DNA of 8,923 nt from the NCBI GenBank assembly GCA_945874815.1, contig CAMCIE010000044.1, positions 1 to 8,923 of the forward strand, given 5' to 3'. Source of the stretch: an uncultured Bacteroidales bacterium. GTDB lineage: Bacteria > Bacteroidota > Bacteroidia > Bacteroidales > UBA932. The position numbers and the translations under genes are program-made. Within the stretch, counting starts at the first letter, position 1; the number at the start of each line of letters is the position of its first letter. Below, piece by piece: positions 7,863 to 8,923 of this stretch. Below the pieces are notes generated by a model. That model was not told where the DNA came from, ran no database searches, and saw only the letters and a list, made by a program, of their open reading frames with translations.

Positions 7863-8239
7863 TATCCTTCAACGGCGATGGCTTCAATCTCTATGCCTAC
7901 ACCCATAGGAAGAGCAGCCACCTGGAAGCAGGCTCTTGCAGGCTTGTCTGCAGTGAAATACTGGGCATAAACCTCATTGACAGCCTTGAAATCAGCGATA
8001 TCTGCAAGAAGGACAGTGGTCTTGACCACATTCTCATATCCAAGTCCAGCCTCTTTCAGGATTGCTCCGATATTTTTCAAAGACTGGTGAGCCTGGGCAG
8101 CAATATCCTGAGGGACAGAGCCATCAGCAGGATTTACCGGAATCTGGCCAGAGATGTAAAGAGTTCCGTTTACAAGAATAGCCTGTGAATATGGGCCGAC
8201 CGCCTTAGGCGCGTCTGCAGTAGCAATAACTTTTTTCAT
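7862..8239 (-). CDS. ridA: RidA family 2-iminobutanoate/2-iminopropanoate deaminase
   Basis: A 125-residue RidA (YjgF/YER057c/UK114) protein. RidA is a cytosolic trimer that hydrolyses reactive enamine/imine intermediates released by PLP enzymes such as threonine dehydratase, protecting other PLP enzymes from damage. Visible hallmarks are the N-terminal APKAVGPYSQA, the LYISGQIP strand, and the C-terminal block PARACFQVAALP followed by GIEIEAIAVEG. Arg102 and Glu117 correspond to the active-site Arg105 and Glu120 of the E. coli enzyme, and Cys104 matches its conserved cysteine, so the protein looks catalytically competent. The ATG at 8237-8239 gives the canonical MKKVIAT start. A longer reading from a TTG at 8258-8260 is rejected because it would begin at about the predicted transcription start. 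It is the first gene of the five-gene run, and its TAA overlaps the next ATG by one base. Confidence 0.96.
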   Translation of the reverse strand: MKKVIATADAPKAVGPYSQAILVNGTLYISGQIPVNPADGSVPQDIAAQAHQSLKNIGAILKEAGLGYENVVKTTVLLADIADFKAVNEVYAQYFTADKPARACFQVAALPMGVGIEIEAIAVEG

Positions 8240-8265
8240 ACTAATTTCAGTTACAATCAAGATTG

Positions 8266-8296
8266 CAAAAATAACAAAAAATTGACTATATGCAAA
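8266..8296 (-). promoter_or_regulatory. Bacteroidota-type promoter for the ridA operon
   Basis: On the minus strand TTTG (8296-8293) is separated by exactly 19 nt from TATTTTTG (8273-8266). This again matches TTTG-N19-21-TAnnTTTG fully, with the same -7 octamer and spacer length as the rpsA promoter. The expected start is near 8258-8261, leaving a short leader of about 20 nt before the ridA ATG. The -33 box lies inside the U-tract of the upstream terminator. Confidence 0.8.
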
Positions 8297-8320
8297 AAAG
8301 GCGACCCGACGGTCGCCTTT
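8294..8320 (-). terminator. intrinsic terminator of the tRNA-Arg transcript
   Basis: On the minus strand AAAGGCGACC (8320-8311) and GGTCGCCTTT (8306-8297) form a perfect 10-bp stem around a 4-nt loop (GTCG). The 3' arm runs directly into a tract of six T residues (8299-8294). It lies 3 nt after the tRNA 3' end. The plus strand has no T-run on its far side, so the terminator acts in the minus direction. Confidence 0.9.
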
Positions 8321-8323
8321 ATG

Positions 8324-8395
8324 TAGCCCCGAGCAGAATCGAACTGCTATCTAAAGTTTAGGAAACTTCCATTCTATCCGTTGAACTACAGGGCC
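8324..8395 (-). tRNA. tRNA-Arg (anticodon CCU)
   Basis: A 72-nt cloverleaf folds by hand. The 7-bp acceptor stem is GGCCCTG with CGGGGCT, including wobble pairs 1-72 and 6-67. The D-arm is GTTC/GAAT with an 8-nt loop containing GG. The anticodon stem is GAAGT/ACTTT with loop TTCCTAA, giving anticodon CCT. The variable loop is 4 nt, and the T-arm is AGCAG/CTGCT with loop TTCGATT. The discriminator is A. CCA is not encoded (CAT follows), so it must be added after transcription. Anticodon CCU reads the arginine codon AGG. It lies 31 nt after rpmF and just before a strong terminator, so it may share the rpmF transcript. Confidence 0.95.
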
Positions 8396-8396
8396 A

Positions 8397-8414
8397 TGAG
8401 AGTGTCCTCTCTCA
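8397..8414 (-). other. small inverted repeat between rpmF and tRNA-Arg
   Basis: TGAGAG (8397-8402) and CTCTCA (8409-8414) form a 6-bp stem with a 6-nt loop in the 31-nt gap between the rpmF stop and the tRNA 5' end. No T-run follows on the minus strand, so it is not a convincing terminator. It could be a processing hairpin or chance. Confidence 0.25.
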
Positions 8415-8426
8415 CCGGAAAACCGA

Positions 8427-8609
8427 TTACTCAGCCTTCTTCTCGATAATCTGACGGCCTCTGTAGTAGCCGCACTCTGGACATACTCTGTGGTACATTA
8501 TAGTTGCACCGCAATTTGAACATGTAGCGAGGGTAGGAACTACCGCAACGTCATGTGTTCTTCTTTTGTCACGTCTCTGTTTGGAGACTTTGTGTTTCGG
8601 ATGTGCCAT
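8427..8609 (-). CDS. rpmF: 50S ribosomal protein bL32
   Basis: A 60-residue complete bL32, a small basic protein of the large ribosomal subunit. It begins MAHPKHKVSKQRRDKRRTH, the standard bL32 start after which the family is easily recognised. It carries a zinc ribbon of the C+ type, with Cys30/Cys33 (CSNC) and Cys43/Cys46 (CPEC), so it should bind zinc. The C-terminus YYRGRQIIEKKAE is also typical. The gene follows the DUF177 gene by 44 nt of A/T-rich sequence, the usual partnership across bacteria. No promoter of the Bacteroidota pattern is evident in that gap, so the two are probably cotranscribed. No Shine-Dalgarno precedes the ATG. Confidence 0.97.
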   Translation of the reverse strand: MAHPKHKVSKQRRDKRRTHDVAVVPTLATCSNCGATIMYHRVCPECGYYRGRQIIEKKAE

Positions 8610-8653
8610 TGTTCTATATTTTTAATTATTTGATTCGTAAAAATTTATCTGCC

Positions 8654-8923
8654 TTACAAAAGCCCTTTCAGTGCTGCAAAAGGATTGTTGCCTTCATCAT
8701 CTCCGGAGACTTCCCCGACCTCGCCGACACCCATGAACCTTACAGTATCCGGGTTGCATTCACCGTCCTTATGAACCCTCTGCAATGGAAGGGACAGACA
8801 CACGTAATCATATACTATCTGTCCGAGATCCAGTTCGGAATCATCCGCGGCAAGACTTATCAGCTCACGCCCATTCTCCTCAGACTCCCCACTCTCACCG
8901 AACCTTACTTTGACGGCAATGCT
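8654..8923 (-). CDS. DUF177 (YceD-like) protein, C-terminal 89 residues
   Basis: The frame is open from the right edge to a TAA at 8654-8656, so the N-terminal half lies outside the window. The visible part shows the DUF177 signature: an acidic segment, then DLGQIVYDYVCLSLPLQRVH, then GECNP, and the tail NNPFAALKGLL at the very end. The DUF177 protein is encoded next to rpmF in most bacteria. E. coli YceD and plant homologues are implicated in 23S rRNA maturation or large-subunit assembly, but the biochemical role is not settled. The direct rpmF linkage confirms the identification. Confidence 0.92.
   Translation of the reverse strand, partial: SIAVKVRFGESGESEENGRELISLAADDSELDLGQIVYDYVCLSLPLQRVHKDGECNPDTVRFMGVGEVGEVSGDDEGNNPFAALKGLL

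Noticed and set aside
8240..8260. N-terminal extension of RidA by seven residues from a TTG
   Set aside because: The added residues are not part of the RidA fold, and the TTG coincides with the predicted transcription start. The ATG at 8239 gives the canonical start.
1..8923. CRISPR arrays, insertion sequences, phage genes, toxin-antitoxin or defence systems
   Set aside because: No regularly spaced repeats of CRISPR size, transposase motifs or nuclease/toxin families were seen. The content is housekeeping plus one uncharacterised protein.

Overview
The window looks like chromosomal, mostly housekeeping DNA from a member of the Bacteroidota, most likely Bacteroidales. Three lines of evidence support this. 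Two promoters fit the Bacteroidota pattern TTTG-N19-TAnnTTTG. None of the gene starts has a Shine-Dalgarno sequence; they lie in A/T-rich leaders instead. The protein families and their order (DUF177-rpmF; dCMP deaminase followed by an S41 protease) are typical of the group. I cannot fix a genus from sequence alone.

Every gene I can support lies on the minus strand, so the transcription order is right to left. At the right edge is the C-terminal part of a DUF177/YceD protein, followed by rpmF (ribosomal protein bL32) and a tRNA-Arg(CCU). The tRNA is closed by a textbook intrinsic terminator. The U-tract of that terminator also supplies the -33 box of the next promoter.

That promoter drives a tightly packed five-gene run: ridA (enamine/imine deaminase), a 730-residue membrane-anchored protein resembling DUF3352, an acyl-CoA synthetase of the long-chain type, a dCMP/ComEB-type deaminase, and a PDZ-containing S41 C-terminal processing protease. 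Junctions are a 1-nt overlap or gaps of 12, 1 and 8 nt, so one transcript with partial translational coupling is likely. The functions (metabolite damage control, lipid activation, nucleotide supply, envelope proteolysis) do not form an obvious pathway. The DUF3352-like protein is the least understood member.

After the protease comes the only sizeable non-coding stretch, 1771-1994. It holds a three-copy GTCATTCCG repeat with a hairpin, then a strong promoter, then a leader of about 70 nt for rpsA (ribosomal protein bS1). rpsA runs off the left edge with 590 codons visible and all six S1 domains present.

I found no phage, IS, CRISPR, toxin-antitoxin or defence genes. The points most worth a second look are the fused terminator/promoter, the repeat next to the protease stop codon, the rpsA leader, and the internally duplicated DUF3352-like protein.
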